A stretch of 64,000 nucleotides of DNA from Xanthomonas sacchari. GTDB taxonomy: Bacteria; Pseudomonadota; Gammaproteobacteria; Xanthomonadales; Xanthomonadaceae. Below, in pieces: positions 37,965-47,827 of this stretch. Positions within the stretch are counted from its first letter, which is position 1; each line of letters begins with the position of its first letter. The stretch covers positions 561,001-625,000 of the forward strand of contig NZ_CP100647.1 in assembly GCF_024266585.1 (NCBI RefSeq), written 5' to 3'. The notes beneath the pieces were generated by a model, which worked only from the letters and a program-made list of their open reading frames with translations, was not told the DNA's origin and did not search any database. The translations under genes and the position numbers were made by a program.

Positions 37965-38171
37965 TTAGCCATGCGCGCCGCTGCGCCCGGAGAGCGCGGC
38001 GGCACCGTCGGTGCGGAGCAATGATCCGTGGGAAGACGTTGGGGCCGTTGCGGTCCCGTCCAGTCGCTGGCGTTGCCGCCGCCGACCGGGCAGATCTTCA
38101 TAGACCTGCTGCGCGCCAGCGACACCCTGAAATCCCAGGAACGCAACCAGAATCGATATCCATCGCTTTAT
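37965..38171 (-). pseudogene. possible small secreted protein gene that lost its ATG
   Basis: On the minus strand a GGAGG ribosome binding site is followed after 8 bases by ATA (38171-38169) and then AAG CGA TGG, reading KRWISILVAFLGFQGVAGAQQ, a textbook signal peptide with an AGA|QQ cleavage site. No ATG, GTG or TTG is in frame at that place, which suggests ATG mutated to ATA. After VYEDLPG the frame becomes arginine-rich and poor in character, and a neighbouring frame (GGGNASDWTGPQ) looks more protein-like, so a frameshift may also be present. Confidence 0.35.
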
Positions 38172-38382
38172 CGCACGTCCCTCCGTCGAAAGCGGTCCAT
38201 CCAAGACATCTGGGCTGAATGTGCGGTTGCACGGCGGGCGGCATCGTAGGCGCGACCCTCGCGCGGATCGTCCCGATTCCGCCCGCAAATAGCTCGGCAA
38301 GGGTTTCAGCGCGCGAGGGGCCGTCCAGGCCCGCACAGCGAGGCTGGGACATTCGCTTCACGGGAGCGGCGGGTACGTCAGT

Positions 38383-38422
38383 GGCCACGGGGGGCGGCAG
38401 CGCCGCGGCCGCCCCCGTGGCC
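38383..38422 (-). terminator. hairpin after the 38427 lipoprotein gene
   Basis: GGCCACGGGGGGCGGC and GGCCGCCCCCGTGGCC form a long GC stem with one bulged base, 5 bases past the stop. No T-run. Confidence 0.55.
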
Positions 38423-38426
38423 AGAT

Positions 38427-38885
38427 TCAGTGAACGGGCGGTGGTGCTGGCTGCGGAGCCGCCGGTGCCGGCGCCGCCGGCGGCACCCAGATCGCCATGC
38501 CCGCGGCGCGCTTCTGCGTGGTGGGGATGCCGATGCCCAGGCCGCCGCCGACGTGGCCGCCGTAGCTGCCGGCGCCCACCGACAGGCCGCCGCCGGAGCG
38601 CTGCGAGCCCACGCCCATCAGCACCACGCCGTTGGCGCCGAGCTTGGCCGCGTCGCGCTTGAGCCGGGCCACCACCGCGTCGGTCTGGCCCTGGGTGCCG
38701 AAACCGGCCGCGCTGGAGGCTTCCAACTGGGCGATGTCCACCGCCCCCGGCGGCGGCGCGGAGTAGATCTGCACCAGCGCCGGATCGATCGGCGGGCGCG
38801 CCGCGCCGACCATCACCTTGGAAGAACTGGCGCAGCCGGCCAGGGCGAGCAGCAGCGCCAGCGGCAGCAACGGTCGTACAGTCAT
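38427..38885 (-). CDS. small lipoprotein, glycine/proline-rich tail
   Basis: 152 aa. Lipobox LALLLALAGC (cysteine about 18). The core VQIYSAPPPGAVDIAQLEASSAAGFGTQGQTDAVVARLKRDAAKLGANGVVLMGVG resembles small heavy-metal-binding-like or YbjQ/DUF4156-type lipoprotein domains, in which a short beta-alpha-beta unit ends in GANGVV. The rest is a glycine-rich stretch (GGGLSVGAGSYGGHVGGGLGIGIP) and a proline/alanine tail. The exact family is uncertain. Confidence 0.78.
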   Translation of the reverse strand: MTVRPLLPLALLLALAGCASSSKVMVGAARPPIDPALVQIYSAPPPGAVDIAQLEASSAAGFGTQGQTDAVVARLKRDAAKLGANGVVLMGVGSQRSGGGLSVGAGSYGGHVGGGLGIGIPTTQKRAAGMAIWVPPAAPAPAAPQPAPPPVH

Positions 38886-39057
38886 GGCCTTACCCCCGTG
38901 TTCGGATCTCACGCGATCATAGGCGGGCCGGGTGAATCGTGCCGAACCCGCCGCTGCCGCACCCTGGCAGGGCCGCCGTGATCCCCATGCCAAGAGTTGG
39001 GTTGCCTGGCCTCCGCCGCGCGCTATGGTGCAGGCTGACATTCGCATGGAGGCCGGC

Positions 39058-39306
39058 ATGGGCCTGATCAGTCTGCTGTGGGGCATCGTGGCGTTGCTGT
39101 GGATGATCCTGGCCTTCATTCCGCTGCTCGGCTGGGGCAATTGGTTCCTGATCCCGTTCGCCGCGGTCGGCGCGCTGATCGCCGCGATCGGGCTGCTGTT
39201 CACCGCCGCACCCAACCGCGGCCGCGCCAAGACCGGTCTCATGCTCAATGCGCTGGTGATCGTGGTCGGGGTGATCCGGCTGAGCCTGGGCGGCGGCGTG
39301 ATCTGA
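39058..39306 (+). CDS. small two/three-helix membrane protein
   Basis: 82 aa: LISLLWGIVALLWMILAFIPLLGWGNWFLIPFAAVGALIAAIGLLFTAA, then NRGRAKTGLMLNALVIVVGVIRLSLGGGVI. Three hydrophobic helices with a WGNW turn between the first two. The ATG at 39058 has GGAG nine bases upstream; the in-frame ATG at 39046 overlaps that site. This type of protein is common in xanthomonads; no function is known. Confidence 0.78.
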   Translation: MGLISLLWGIVALLWMILAFIPLLGWGNWFLIPFAAVGALIAAIGLLFTAAPNRGRAKTGLMLNALVIVVGVIRLSLGGGVI

Positions 39307-40506
<1,200 letters not shown>

Positions 40507-40824
40507 GCCCAGCGTCTGTCTGTGCAAGCGGCTCCAGGGCGCCTCCAGTCGCGACGGTAAGCGTCCTGTGGGCGCGGCTTCGGCCGCGACCGCGCGCTCC
40601 CGGGCAAGCCGTCGCGGCTGAAGCCGCTCCTGCCGGGCACGCGGTATCCGGCTTGATCGGGGCGCGAGCTGGTTGTTGGAGTGCCTTGACGCCGCGACCA
40701 GGCCTTGCCTGGCAAAGGCATCGCGACTGCGCATCCTGCTGATAGCAGCGGCGTCGGCCGCGACCGCGCCTTCCCGTTGGCGCCTGGTCGCCGCTGAAGC
40801 CGCTCCTACGCAGACACGCCGGCG
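40507..40824. repeat. REP-rich intergenic region
   Basis: 318 bases between convergent hemB and the epimerase gene. At least four REP-like units, two forward (about 40570-40590 and 40746-40764) and two reversed (about 40611-40632 and 40788-40810), are arranged as inverted pairs. No gene. Confidence 0.75.
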
Positions 40825-41814
40825 TTAGGCCGATTGGGAGGTCGCCGGCAGACAGCCCAGCCCGCGCAGCGTCGCCTCCACCGCCGCATCCAGCGGCGTG
40901 TGCGGTTCTTCGCCGAGCAGTTCCAGCAGCCGCGTGTTGCGCATGCGCAGCGGGTGCCGCCACAGCGGGCGCATTTCGTGCAGCTCGCGCGCCAGCGGCC
41001 AGAACGGCAGGGCCAGGGTCAGCAGCGGCCACGGGAAGCGGCGCGTGCGTGGCGGCGCCAGACCATGGCGTTGCGCGACCCGCGCGATCGCCGCGGCCAT
41101 CTGCGTGCCGTCGGCGTCCCAGTGCCCGTCCATGTGCATGCGGGCGAAGGCCGGCAGGTCCGCGCGCCGCTGCAGCAGCGCCAGCATGGTCCGCGCCACG
41201 TCCGGCACGTAGGCCCACTGGTGGCCCACGCCGGGATCGCCGGGCAGGGTCACCGTCGCGACCGGCCGTCCGGGCTGCACCAGCCCCTGCGCGAACCAGC
41301 TGTTGCCCACGCGTGGACCGAAGAAGTCGCCGGCGCGCACCACGATCGCCCGCGCGCCCAGCGCGGTCGCGGCCTGCAGGCGCCGTTCCAGTTCCACGCG
41401 GATCGCGCCCTTGCGCGTGCGCGGGGCCTGCGGCGCGTCTTCGTCCGGCGCCGGATAGGCATCCGGGCCGTAGTTGTAGACCGTACCGGGCAGGACCACG
41501 GTGGCGTGCTCGGCGATGGCCGCGGCGACGGTGTTGTCGATCATCGGCAGCACCAGCTCCGACCAGCGCCGGTAGCCGGGCGGGTTGACCGCATGCACGA
41601 TCACCGCGCAGCCCTGCGCCGCCTGCAGCACGTCGTCGCGCTGCAAGGCATCGCCACGGCGCCAGTGCATGCCGTCGCGGTCCTCGCTGGCGCGGGCGAG
41701 GCCGCGCTGCAAGGCGCGCACCTGCCAGCCGGCGTCGCGCAACTGCCGCGCCAGTTCGCCGCCGATGCCGCCGCTGGCGCCAAGTACCAGGGCCGTGGAA
41801 GAAGTAGGGGACAT
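40825..41814 (-). CDS. NAD(P)-dependent epimerase/dehydratase family protein
   Basis: 329 aa extended-SDR. N-terminal TALVLGASGGIGGELARQLRDAGW (residues 7-30) is the dinucleotide loop; GTVYNYGPDAYP (about 108-119) carries the catalytic-tyrosine area and RVELERRLQAA supplies the region of the lysine partner, which is not clearly conserved. The C-terminal part (PWPLLTLALPFWPLARELHEMRPLW) is typical of this group of uncharacterised epimerase-like proteins. It is divergent from the LysR-type gene with a 91-base gap, a common arrangement for a regulator and its target. Confidence 0.85.
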   Translation of the reverse strand: MSPTSSTALVLGASGGIGGELARQLRDAGWQVRALQRGLARASEDRDGMHWRRGDALQRDDVLQAAQGCAVIVHAVNPPGYRRWSELVLPMIDNTVAAAIAEHATVVLPGTVYNYGPDAYPAPDEDAPQAPRTRKGAIRVELERRLQAATALGARAIVVRAGDFFGPRVGNSWFAQGLVQPGRPVATVTLPGDPGVGHQWAYVPDVARTMLALLQRRADLPAFARMHMDGHWDADGTQMAAAIARVAQRHGLAPPRTRRFPWPLLTLALPFWPLARELHEMRPLWRHPLRMRNTRLLELLGEEPHTPLDAAVEATLRGLGCLPATSQSA

Positions 41815-41893
41815 GCCAGCGCTCCGTTGGGGTCGGCGGTCAGTGTCGGCGCCGGTGCCGCAGAAGAAAATTGGCGAAGACCGCCGACCGGCT

Positions 41894-41907
41894 ATACATT
41901 TCTGTAT
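41894..41907. promoter_or_regulatory. candidate LysR operator overlapping the regulator's start codon
   Basis: ATACATTTCTGTAT is a perfect 5-bp inverted repeat (ATACA/TGTAT) of the T-N11-A type, in the divergent gap. Its last two bases are the first two bases of the LysR start codon, so binding would block the regulator's own expression. Confidence 0.45.
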
Positions 41908-42793
41908 GGACAACACGATCGGCTGGGAACTCTACCGGTCCTTCCTGGCGGTGCTGGAGGAGGGGTCGCTGTCGGCGGCGGCACGCGCGCTGGGCCTGAC
42001 CCAGCCCACCGTCGGCCGCCATGTGGCGGCGCTGGAACAGGCGCTGGCGGTGCCGCTGTTCGTGCGCTCGCAGACCGGCCTGCTGCCCACCGATGCGGCC
42101 CTGGCGCTGCGCGGCCACGCACAGGCGATGGGCAGCCTGGCCGCGTCGCTGCAGCGCGCGGCCGGCCGCCACGGCGAGGCGGTGCGCGGCACGGTGCGCA
42201 TCGCCGCCAGCGAGGTGATCGGTGCGGAGGTGTTGCCGCCGGTGCTGGCGGCCCTGCGCCGCGCGCATCCGCAGTTGCGGCTGGAACTGGTGCTGAGCAA
42301 CCGGGTGCAGGACCTGCTGCACCGCGAAGCGGATGTGGCGGTGCGCATGACCCGCCCGACCCAGGATGTGCTGGTCGCGCGCCACGTCGGCGCGGTGGCG
42401 GTGGCCTTGTTCGCGCACCAGGACTACGTGGACCGGCACGGCCTGCCGCAGACGCTGCAGGACCTGCCGCAGCACGCGCTGATCGGCTTCGATGCGGAGA
42501 CGCCGTTCCTGCGTGCGGCGCGCAGTGCCTTGCCGGCATGGCGGCGCGAGGCGTTCGCGTTGCGTGCCGACAGCGACCTGGCGCAGCTGGCGCTGTTGCG
42601 TGCCGGCTGCGGCATCGGCTTCTGCCAGGTCGCGCTGGCGCGGCGCATGCCGGCGCTGGTGCCGGTGTTGCCGCAGCAGGTGCGCGTCGGCCTGGACAGC
42701 TGGATCGTGATGCACCAGGACGTGCGCGGCAGCGCCGCCTGCAGCGCGGTGTTCGCGGCGCTGGTCGAGGCGATGACGGCGCACACCGCCTGA
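41906..42793 (+). CDS. LysR family transcriptional regulator
   Basis: 295 aa. N-terminal winged HTH: WELYRSFLAVLEEGSLSAAARALGLTQPTVGRHVAALEQALAVPLFVRSQTGLLPTDAA (residues 7-65). The effector domain (about 90-290) has GTVRIAASEVIGAEVLPPVLAALRRAHPQLRLELV and VADVAVRMTRPTQDVLVARHVG-type segments common to LTTRs. The ATG at 41906 fits the family start. It probably controls the divergent epimerase gene. Confidence 0.9.
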   Translation: MDNTIGWELYRSFLAVLEEGSLSAAARALGLTQPTVGRHVAALEQALAVPLFVRSQTGLLPTDAALALRGHAQAMGSLAASLQRAAGRHGEAVRGTVRIAASEVIGAEVLPPVLAALRRAHPQLRLELVLSNRVQDLLHREADVAVRMTRPTQDVLVARHVGAVAVALFAHQDYVDRHGLPQTLQDLPQHALIGFDAETPFLRAARSALPAWRREAFALRADSDLAQLALLRAGCGIGFCQVALARRMPALVPVLPQQVRVGLDSWIVMHQDVRGSAACSAVFAALVEAMTAHTA

Positions 42794-42868
42794 GGTGCGC
42801 GCGCTTGCGATGGCGGCAGGCCGGCGCATTCGCGCATCCGGCCGCCCCAACCCGGGCAGGGTGTCGGG

Positions 42869-42903
42869 ACGCTTTTACGAATCCCGATTCCCCATTCCCG
42901 ACT
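42869..42903 (-). repeat. dispersed GGGAATCGGGA-type repeat
   Basis: TTTTACGAATCCCGATTCCC plus CATTCCCGACTCCCC is the reverse copy of the element at 5943-5970 (GGGATTCGGGAGTCGGGAGTCGTAAAA). It stands in the gap between the convergent LysR and nuclease genes. Confidence 0.7.
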
Positions 42904-42910
42904 CCCCGAA

Positions 42911-43666
42911 TTACGGCAACGTCAGCGCGATCGGGTTCGCCTTCATGCTGGCGCTGATCGCCGGGAACGGGTCCACGCCGGACATGGTGATGACGTCGTT
43001 GATCGACACCACGTCGCAGTTGATGGTGCTGTCGTTGACGCACATGTAGGCGGCCGCGCCGTTGCCCGGTTCGTACACCGCCTTCCACACGTAGTTCGGG
43101 ACCTGCACGTTGTCGGCGCCGATGCTGCTGCGCGTGCCGCTGTCGAAGGCCGGGCCGGTGACCACGTAGACCTCGCCGCGCTGCTTGGCCAGCTGGCGCA
43201 CCTGCTCTTCGATCCGCGCCCACTCGCCGGTGTTGAGCTTGTGGTCCTGCGGGACCACGTTGGCCATCGAGAAGGTTTCCTTCTCCGAGTTGGTGGTCGA
43301 GGCATCGCCGGCCGGGGTCATGTGGCCGCGGTCGAAGCCGGAGTTGGTGTAGTCGGAGGTGTGCGAGCGGTCGGCGGCCGGGATGCCGGTCTCGTCGTGG
43401 AAGGAGCCGACGCGGCCGATCGATTCGGCGCCGGCGACCTGTTGGTCGGTCAGGTGCTCGGCCGAGTACAGCGGACCCTTGGTCACGCCCGAGGCCATCA
43501 GCACGTATTCGGTATGGCAGACCTCGGTGGTGCGGCTGGTGATCGACGCGTCGAGCGTCGGTGCCTTGCCGCCGGCGTAGAGCGTGGGGCAGCTGGTGGC
43601 GGCGCTGGCCGCCTGGGCGGCGAACAGCGCAAGCAGGGCAAGACAACCGCGCAGGGAGACGGACAT
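42911..43666 (-). CDS. secreted DNA/RNA non-specific endonuclease
   Basis: 251 aa. Signal peptide (LRGCLALLALFAAQAASA, cleavage about 22). The beta-beta-alpha-metal motif of the NucA/Serratia nuclease family is FDRGHMTPAGD (about residues 110-120), followed by TFSMANVVPQDHKLNTGEWARIEE, which holds the metal-binding asparagine. Six cysteines suggest disulfides. It would degrade extracellular nucleic acids. The AGGGAGAC site before the ATG supports the start. Confidence 0.92.
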   Translation of the reverse strand: MSVSLRGCLALLALFAAQAASAATSCPTLYAGGKAPTLDASITSRTTEVCHTEYVLMASGVTKGPLYSAEHLTDQQVAGAESIGRVGSFHDETGIPAADRSHTSDYTNSGFDRGHMTPAGDASTTNSEKETFSMANVVPQDHKLNTGEWARIEEQVRQLAKQRGEVYVVTGPAFDSGTRSSIGADNVQVPNYVWKAVYEPGNGAAAYMCVNDSTINCDVVSINDVITMSGVDPFPAISASMKANPIALTLP

Positions 43667-43813
43667 TGCAGGAACCTCGGGGGTGATCGATGGAGGTGAA
43701 GAAACTGGCCAGGTTCGATGTCCGTCAGGTGACCGCCGGATGTGCCGCAAATGGCAACTGCGCCGGCGGTCACGCTTGGCGGTAGACGCCGCGCGGGGGG
43801 CGGTCAATCGCAT

Positions 43814-43834
43814 GCGATAAGCGTTCTCATTTAC
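43814..43834 (+). promoter_or_regulatory. candidate Fur box upstream of the PepSY flavoreductase
   Basis: GATAAGCGTTCTCATTTAC (43816-43834) matches the 19-base Fur consensus GATAATGATTATCATTATC at 13 positions. It is 31 bases before the GTG start, a usual place for iron repression. Confidence 0.55.
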
Positions 43835-43864
43835 AATGCGCGCCCGCCCTCTCCCCCGCGCGCC

Positions 43865-46372
43865 GTGATCAAGACGCTGTTGTTCCAGTTGCACTGGCTG
43901 CTCGGCATCAGCGCCGGGCTGGTGCTGTCGGTGATGGGGCTGAGCGGGGCCACGCTCGCCTTCGAGGACGAGATCGTGCGCCTGGCCAATCCGCCGATGG
44001 CGGCCATCGCCGCGCGCCATGCCGCCGGCGAGCAGCCCTTGCCGCTGGCCGAACTGGCGCGGCGCCTGGACCTGGATGGCGCGCACCGCAGCAACCGGCT
44101 GCTGATCGACCCGACCGGCACGCGGCCGTCCGCGGTGCGCCTGCCCGGCCGCGACGGCGGCCGCCTGTATTTTGATCCCTACACCGGCGCGGTGCTGCCG
44201 GCACCGCGCCTGGACGGGTTCTTCTCTTTCGTCGAAGACCTGCACCGGCGCCTGGCGGCGGGCGAGCGCGGCAAGGCGGTCACCGGCGCCTGCGCCATCG
44301 TGCTGATCTTCTTCTGCCTGTCCGGGTTGTACCTGCGCTGGCCGCGGCGCTGGTGGAGCTGGCGGACCTGGTGGGCGGTGGAGTGGAACCGGCAGGGGCG
44401 CAGCTTCCTGTGGAGCCTGCATTCGGTGATCGGCACCTGGTGCCTGCTGGTGTACCTGCTGATCGCCGCGACCGGGCTGTACTGGTCCTACGACTGGTAC
44501 CGGCAGGGGTTGGTGGCGATGCTCGGCGGCGATGCCGCGCCGAAGGAGAAGGAAGGCGGTCGCGGCGGCAAACCGCCGGCGGTGGACTACGCGCGGCTGC
44601 AGGCGGCCCTGGCGACCGTGCCCGCGGCGCAGCGCGCCTATCTGGATCTGCGCCTGCCCGGCCGCAGCGGCCAGCCGATCGTGGCCCGCTACCTGCCGCC
44701 CGATCCGGCGCACGACCGCGCCTACGACAGCGTGGAGGTCGATCCGGCCAGCGGCCGCATCCTGCGCCGCCTGGACTACCGCGCGCAGCCGCTGGGCCGG
44801 CGCCTGCTGACCAGCATGTTCGCGCTGCACAGCGGCAGCTTCTTCGGCCTGCCCGGGCGCGTGGCGATGCTGCTGGCGAGCCTGTGCATGTCGCTGTTCT
44901 TCGTCACCGGCTGGATGCTGTACCTGGACCGCCGGCGCAAGAAGCGCGCGTTGCGCGCCGCGCGGCGCGCGCTGCCGGGGCTGGTCGGCGATGCCGCCGG
45001 GTCCTGGCTGGTCGGCTTCGCCAGCCAGAGCGGCCTGGCCGAGCGCCTGGCCTGGCAGACCGCCGCGCAGTTGCAGGCCGCCGGCCTGGCGGTGGAGGTG
45101 CGCTCGCTGGCGCAACTGGATCTGGCCCACCTGCGCGGCGTCGAACGCACGTTGTTCGTGGTCAGCACCTTCGGCGACGGCGAACCGCCGGACGCGGCGC
45201 GCGGCTTCGTCCGGCGCGTGCTGCGCCAGGCGCAGGCCCTGCCGGACCTGCGCTACGCCATGCTCGGCCTGGGCGACCGCCAGTATCCGCAGTTCTGCGG
45301 CTTCTCCCGGGAAGTGCAGCAGTGGCTGGACGCGCAGGGCGCGCAGGCGCTGTTCCCGGCGCTGGAGGTGGACAACGCCGATCCGCAGGCGCTGGCGCAG
45401 TGGCAATGGCAACTGTCCGCGCTGACCGGCGTGGCGGCGTCGGCGCCGGTGCTGCAGGCGCCGGAACCGCTGGACTGGCGCCTGGCCGGCCGCGTCCTGC
45501 TCAATCCCGGCAGCGCCGGCGCGCCGGTGTGGCGCATCGACCTGACGCCGCCGCCGCAGGCGCACTGGCATGCCGGCGACATCCTGGAAGTGCAGCCCTG
45601 CCACGCCGCCGACGCGGTCCGTGCCTGGCTCGCCGCGCAGGCGCTGGACGCCGAACGGACGGTGCACGCCGAGGGCGTGCGCCAGCCGCTGTGGCAGGCG
45701 CTGGCCACGCGCGCGTTGACGCCGCCGGCGCCGGGCGACGACCTGCAGGCCTGGGTGGATGCGCTGCCGAACCTGCCGCTGCGCGAGTATTCGATCGCCT
45801 CGGTGCCGGCCGACGGCCTGTTGCAGCTGGTCGTGCGCCTGACCCTGCGCGACGATGGCAGCCCCGGCCTGGGCGCCGGCTGGCTGTGCCGGCACGCGCC
45901 GCTGGGCGCGGTGCTGCGGGCTCAGGTGCGGGCCAACCCCGGGTTCCGCCGACACGGTGATGCGCCGTTGCTGCTGATCGGCAACGGCACCGGCATCGCC
46001 GGCCTGCGCAGCCTGCTGCGCGAGGCCGAGCAGGCCGGCGTGCATGGGCACTGGCTGCTGTTCGGCGAACGCAACGCCGCGCACGACGCCTTGTTCGGCG
46101 ACGAACTGCGGGCCTGGCAGGCCGCCGGCCACCTGCAGCGCCTGGACCTGCTGTTCTCGCGCGACCAGGCGCACAAGCGCTATGTGCAGGACGGCCTGCG
46201 CGAGTCCGCCGACGCGGTGCGCGACTGGGTGGCGCGCGGCGCTACCGTGTATGTCTGCGGCAGCCTCGCGGGCATGGCGCGCGGCGTGGATGCGGCATTG
46301 CGCGAGATCCTCGGCGAGGACGCACTCGATGCACTCAGCGCCGACGGGCGCTACCGGCGCGACGTGTACTGA
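43865..46372 (+). CDS. PepSY-associated membrane flavoreductase (sulfite reductase alpha-like), likely ferric reductase
   Basis: 835 aa. Residues 1-375 are a PepSY-type membrane domain: helices LHWLLGISAGLVLSVMGLSGATLAF, KAVTGACAIVLIFFCLSGLYLRW, SLHSVIGTWCLLVYLLIAATGLYWSY and VAMLLASLCMSLFFVTGWMLYL, with conserved H and R residues (possible heme ligands). From about 380 comes a flavodoxin domain (WLVGFASQSGLAERLAWQTA; FVVSTFGDGEPPDAAR; LGLGDRQYPQFCGF), then FAD/NADPH domains of the CysJ/P450-reductase type (LREYSIASVPAD; LLLIGNGTGIAGLRSLLREAE; VYVCGSLAGMARGVDAAL). It would pass electrons from NADPH across the membrane. Relatives act in iron uptake, which agrees with the Fur-like box upstream. 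Confidence 0.88.
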   Translation: MIKTLLFQLHWLLGISAGLVLSVMGLSGATLAFEDEIVRLANPPMAAIAARHAAGEQPLPLAELARRLDLDGAHRSNRLLIDPTGTRPSAVRLPGRDGGRLYFDPYTGAVLPAPRLDGFFSFVEDLHRRLAAGERGKAVTGACAIVLIFFCLSGLYLRWPRRWWSWRTWWAVEWNRQGRSFLWSLHSVIGTWCLLVYLLIAATGLYWSYDWYRQGLVAMLGGDAAPKEKEGGRGGKPPAVDYARLQAALATVPAAQRAYLDLRLPGRSGQPIVARYLPPDPAHDRAYDSVEVDPASGRILRRLDYRAQPLGRRLLTSMFALHSGSFFGLPGRVAMLLASLCMSLFFVTGWMLYLDRRRKKRALRAARRALPGLVGDAAGSWLVGFASQSGLAERLAWQTAAQLQAAGLAVEVRSLAQLDLAHLRGVERTLFVVSTFGDGEPPDAARGFVRRVLRQAQALPDLRYAMLGLGDRQYPQFCGFSREVQQWLDAQGAQALFPALEVDNADPQALAQWQWQLSALTGVAASAPVLQAPEPLDWRLAGRVLLNPGSAGAPVWRIDLTPPPQAHWHAGDILEVQPCHAADAVRAWLAAQALDAERTVHAEGVRQPLWQALATRALTPPAPGDDLQAWVDALPNLPLREYSIASVPADGLLQLVVRLTLRDDGSPGLGAGWLCRHAPLGAVLRAQVRANPGFRRHGDAPLLLIGNGTGIAGLRSLLREAEQAGVHGHWLLFGERNAAHDALFGDELRAWQAAGHLQRLDLLFSRDQAHKRYVQDGLRESADAVRDWVARGATVYVCGSLAGMARGVDAALREILGEDALDALSADGRYRRDVY

Positions 46373-46884
46373 GGCGCCGCGCCGATCGCAGCGCGATCAG
46401 GGGCCTTGCGTGCCTGCCTTGATCGCCGCTGCGCATCAGGTGCCGGGCTGTGGCCGGTGGAAGCCATTTCAGGGAGCCACTGATCCGGCCGCAATGCACG
46501 CGCGTAGGAGCGGCTTCAGCCGCGATGAGGCATTACAGGGAATGTATCGCGGCAGATCCCGCCAAAAGGGAACAGGAGCCGCTACGGCGGGGCGACGACG
46601 CGCCCCGTTGCGCTACGGTAAGGGAGGTGTTGGAGGCGCTGTTCGGTCGCGACAAGCGGACAGGCGCTGCGTCCAGGTGCCATGCGTCGGGACTGAAGTC
46701 CCTCCCACAACGGCCTTTGGGTACGCCCTTGCCGCGTGTGTCGGCATGGCAGCAGACCGGCGTCCCGAAGATGCCCGGTCGCGGTTGCAGAGCGGCGTGC
46801 CTGTACACGCAGCCGCATTCCCTTCGACAACCCGGCGCGACGGCGCTCCAGGGCTCGCGTGCCTCGCTTCGCCGCTCGTCGAAC
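46373..46884. other. repeat-rich intergenic region, no gene
   Basis: 512 bases between convergent genes. It holds a REP-like unit (46504-46526) that continues into a longer element (to about 46585; second copy at 52385-52463) and a reversed GGGACTTCAGTCCC unit (46686-46707). Open frames here are repeat-derived or antisense. Confidence 0.7.
46504..46585 (+). repeat. long dispersed repeat, copy 1
   Basis: The REP-like unit GTAGGAGCGGCTTCAGCCGC is followed by diverged but colinear sequence shared with 52385-52463, ending in GATCCCGC-CAAA-GGGA-C-GGAGCCGC-like blocks in both. So the element is about 80 bases, longer than a single REP. Confidence 0.6.
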
Positions 46885-47775
46885 CTACATGCAATCGCCG
46901 CTGCCGATGGCCGCCGGCGCCTTGATCCGGTACAGGTCGCGCTTGCCGGCCTTCGGTGCGCGCGCGCTTCCCGACAGCAGCAGTTCGCTGGGCTTGGACG
47001 CGTCCAGCACGACGCCGGCGGTGTGGCCGTCGCTGCCGTTGAACGACAGCGCCAGCGGCTGCGGGTCCGCATAGCGGCCACCGGCGCATTGCGCCAGCAG
47101 CACCTGGCTGCTCGTGTTGCCATGGGCGCGGGCGAACAGCAGCGCATGGCCGTCGCCGAGCCAGGCGGCATCGGTCTCGTCGTCGGCGCTGTCGACCCCG
47201 GCCAGTGCCTGCGGTGCGGCGAACGCCTGGCCGTCCAGGCGTGCCACGAACAGGTCCAGGCCGCCGGCGCCGCCGTGGCCGTCGCTGGCGAACAGCAGCC
47301 GCGTGCCTTCCAGCGACAGGGTCGGCGCGCGCTCGTTGCCCGGCGAATTCACCGCTGCGCCCAGGTTCTGCGGCGCGCCGTAGCGGCCGTCGGCCAGCAC
47401 CGGCGCGCGGTACAGGTCGCTGCCGCCATGGCCGCCGGGGCGATCGGAGGCGAAGTACAGCCAGCGTCCATCGGCGCTGAAGAACGGGTCGCTATCCTGG
47501 TTCGGCGAGTTCACTGGCGCCGGCAGCGGTTGCGGGTCGCGCCAGCGCCCGTCGCGCAGCTGCGCCTGCCACAGGTCGCCGCCGCCGGGCCCGCCGGCGC
47601 GGTCGGGACTGGCCCAGACGATGCGCTGGCCGTCGGCCGACACGCTGGCGCGGGTCTCGTCGGCGGTGGTCGACACCACGCCCATGCCCTCGATGCCGAA
47701 TTCGGAAAGCGCGAACGCACACGGCGCGCAGAGTAAACTCGCGGCCAGCGCGAGCGGCAGGGCAGGGGTCCGCAT
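46885..47775 (-). CDS. secreted PD40 (TolB-like) beta-propeller protein
   Basis: 296 aa. Signal peptide [22 protein letters not shown]. The mature protein consists of about five PD40 repeats: [103 protein letters not shown] and a last degenerate one. This is the WD40-like fold of TolB and related proteins that bind partners in the periplasm. The ATG at 47775 gives the shorter, cleaner signal; the ATG at 47787 would add MESL. It is divergent from aroE. Confidence 0.85.
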   Translation of the reverse strand: MRTPALPLALAASLLCAPCAFALSEFGIEGMGVVSTTADETRASVSADGQRIVWASPDRAGGPGGGDLWQAQLRDGRWRDPQPLPAPVNSPNQDSDPFFSADGRWLYFASDRPGGHGGSDLYRAPVLADGRYGAPQNLGAAVNSPGNERAPTLSLEGTRLLFASDGHGGAGGLDLFVARLDGQAFAAPQALAGVDSADDETDAAWLGDGHALLFARAHGNTSSQVLLAQCAGGRYADPQPLALSFNGSDGHTAGVVLDASKPSELLLSGSARAPKAGKRDLYRIKAPAAIGSGDCM

Positions 47776-47827
47776 GAGGGATTCCATGGAATGTCGCCGC
47801 CAGTCTAAAACAACCAACGAGCGCTCC

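Larger units (their letters stand above)
37957..38426. other. intergenic region with a probable broken small gene
   Basis: 470 bases between convergent genes. It contains the remnant described at 37965-38171 on the minus strand and the hairpin at 38383-38422. No other gene seen. Confidence 0.5.

Noticed and set aside
42911-46174. 1087-codon open frame covering the nuclease and antisense to the flavoreductase
   Set aside because: Only its last 251 codons are real (the nuclease with signal peptide at 43666); the rest mirrors the flavoreductase gene.
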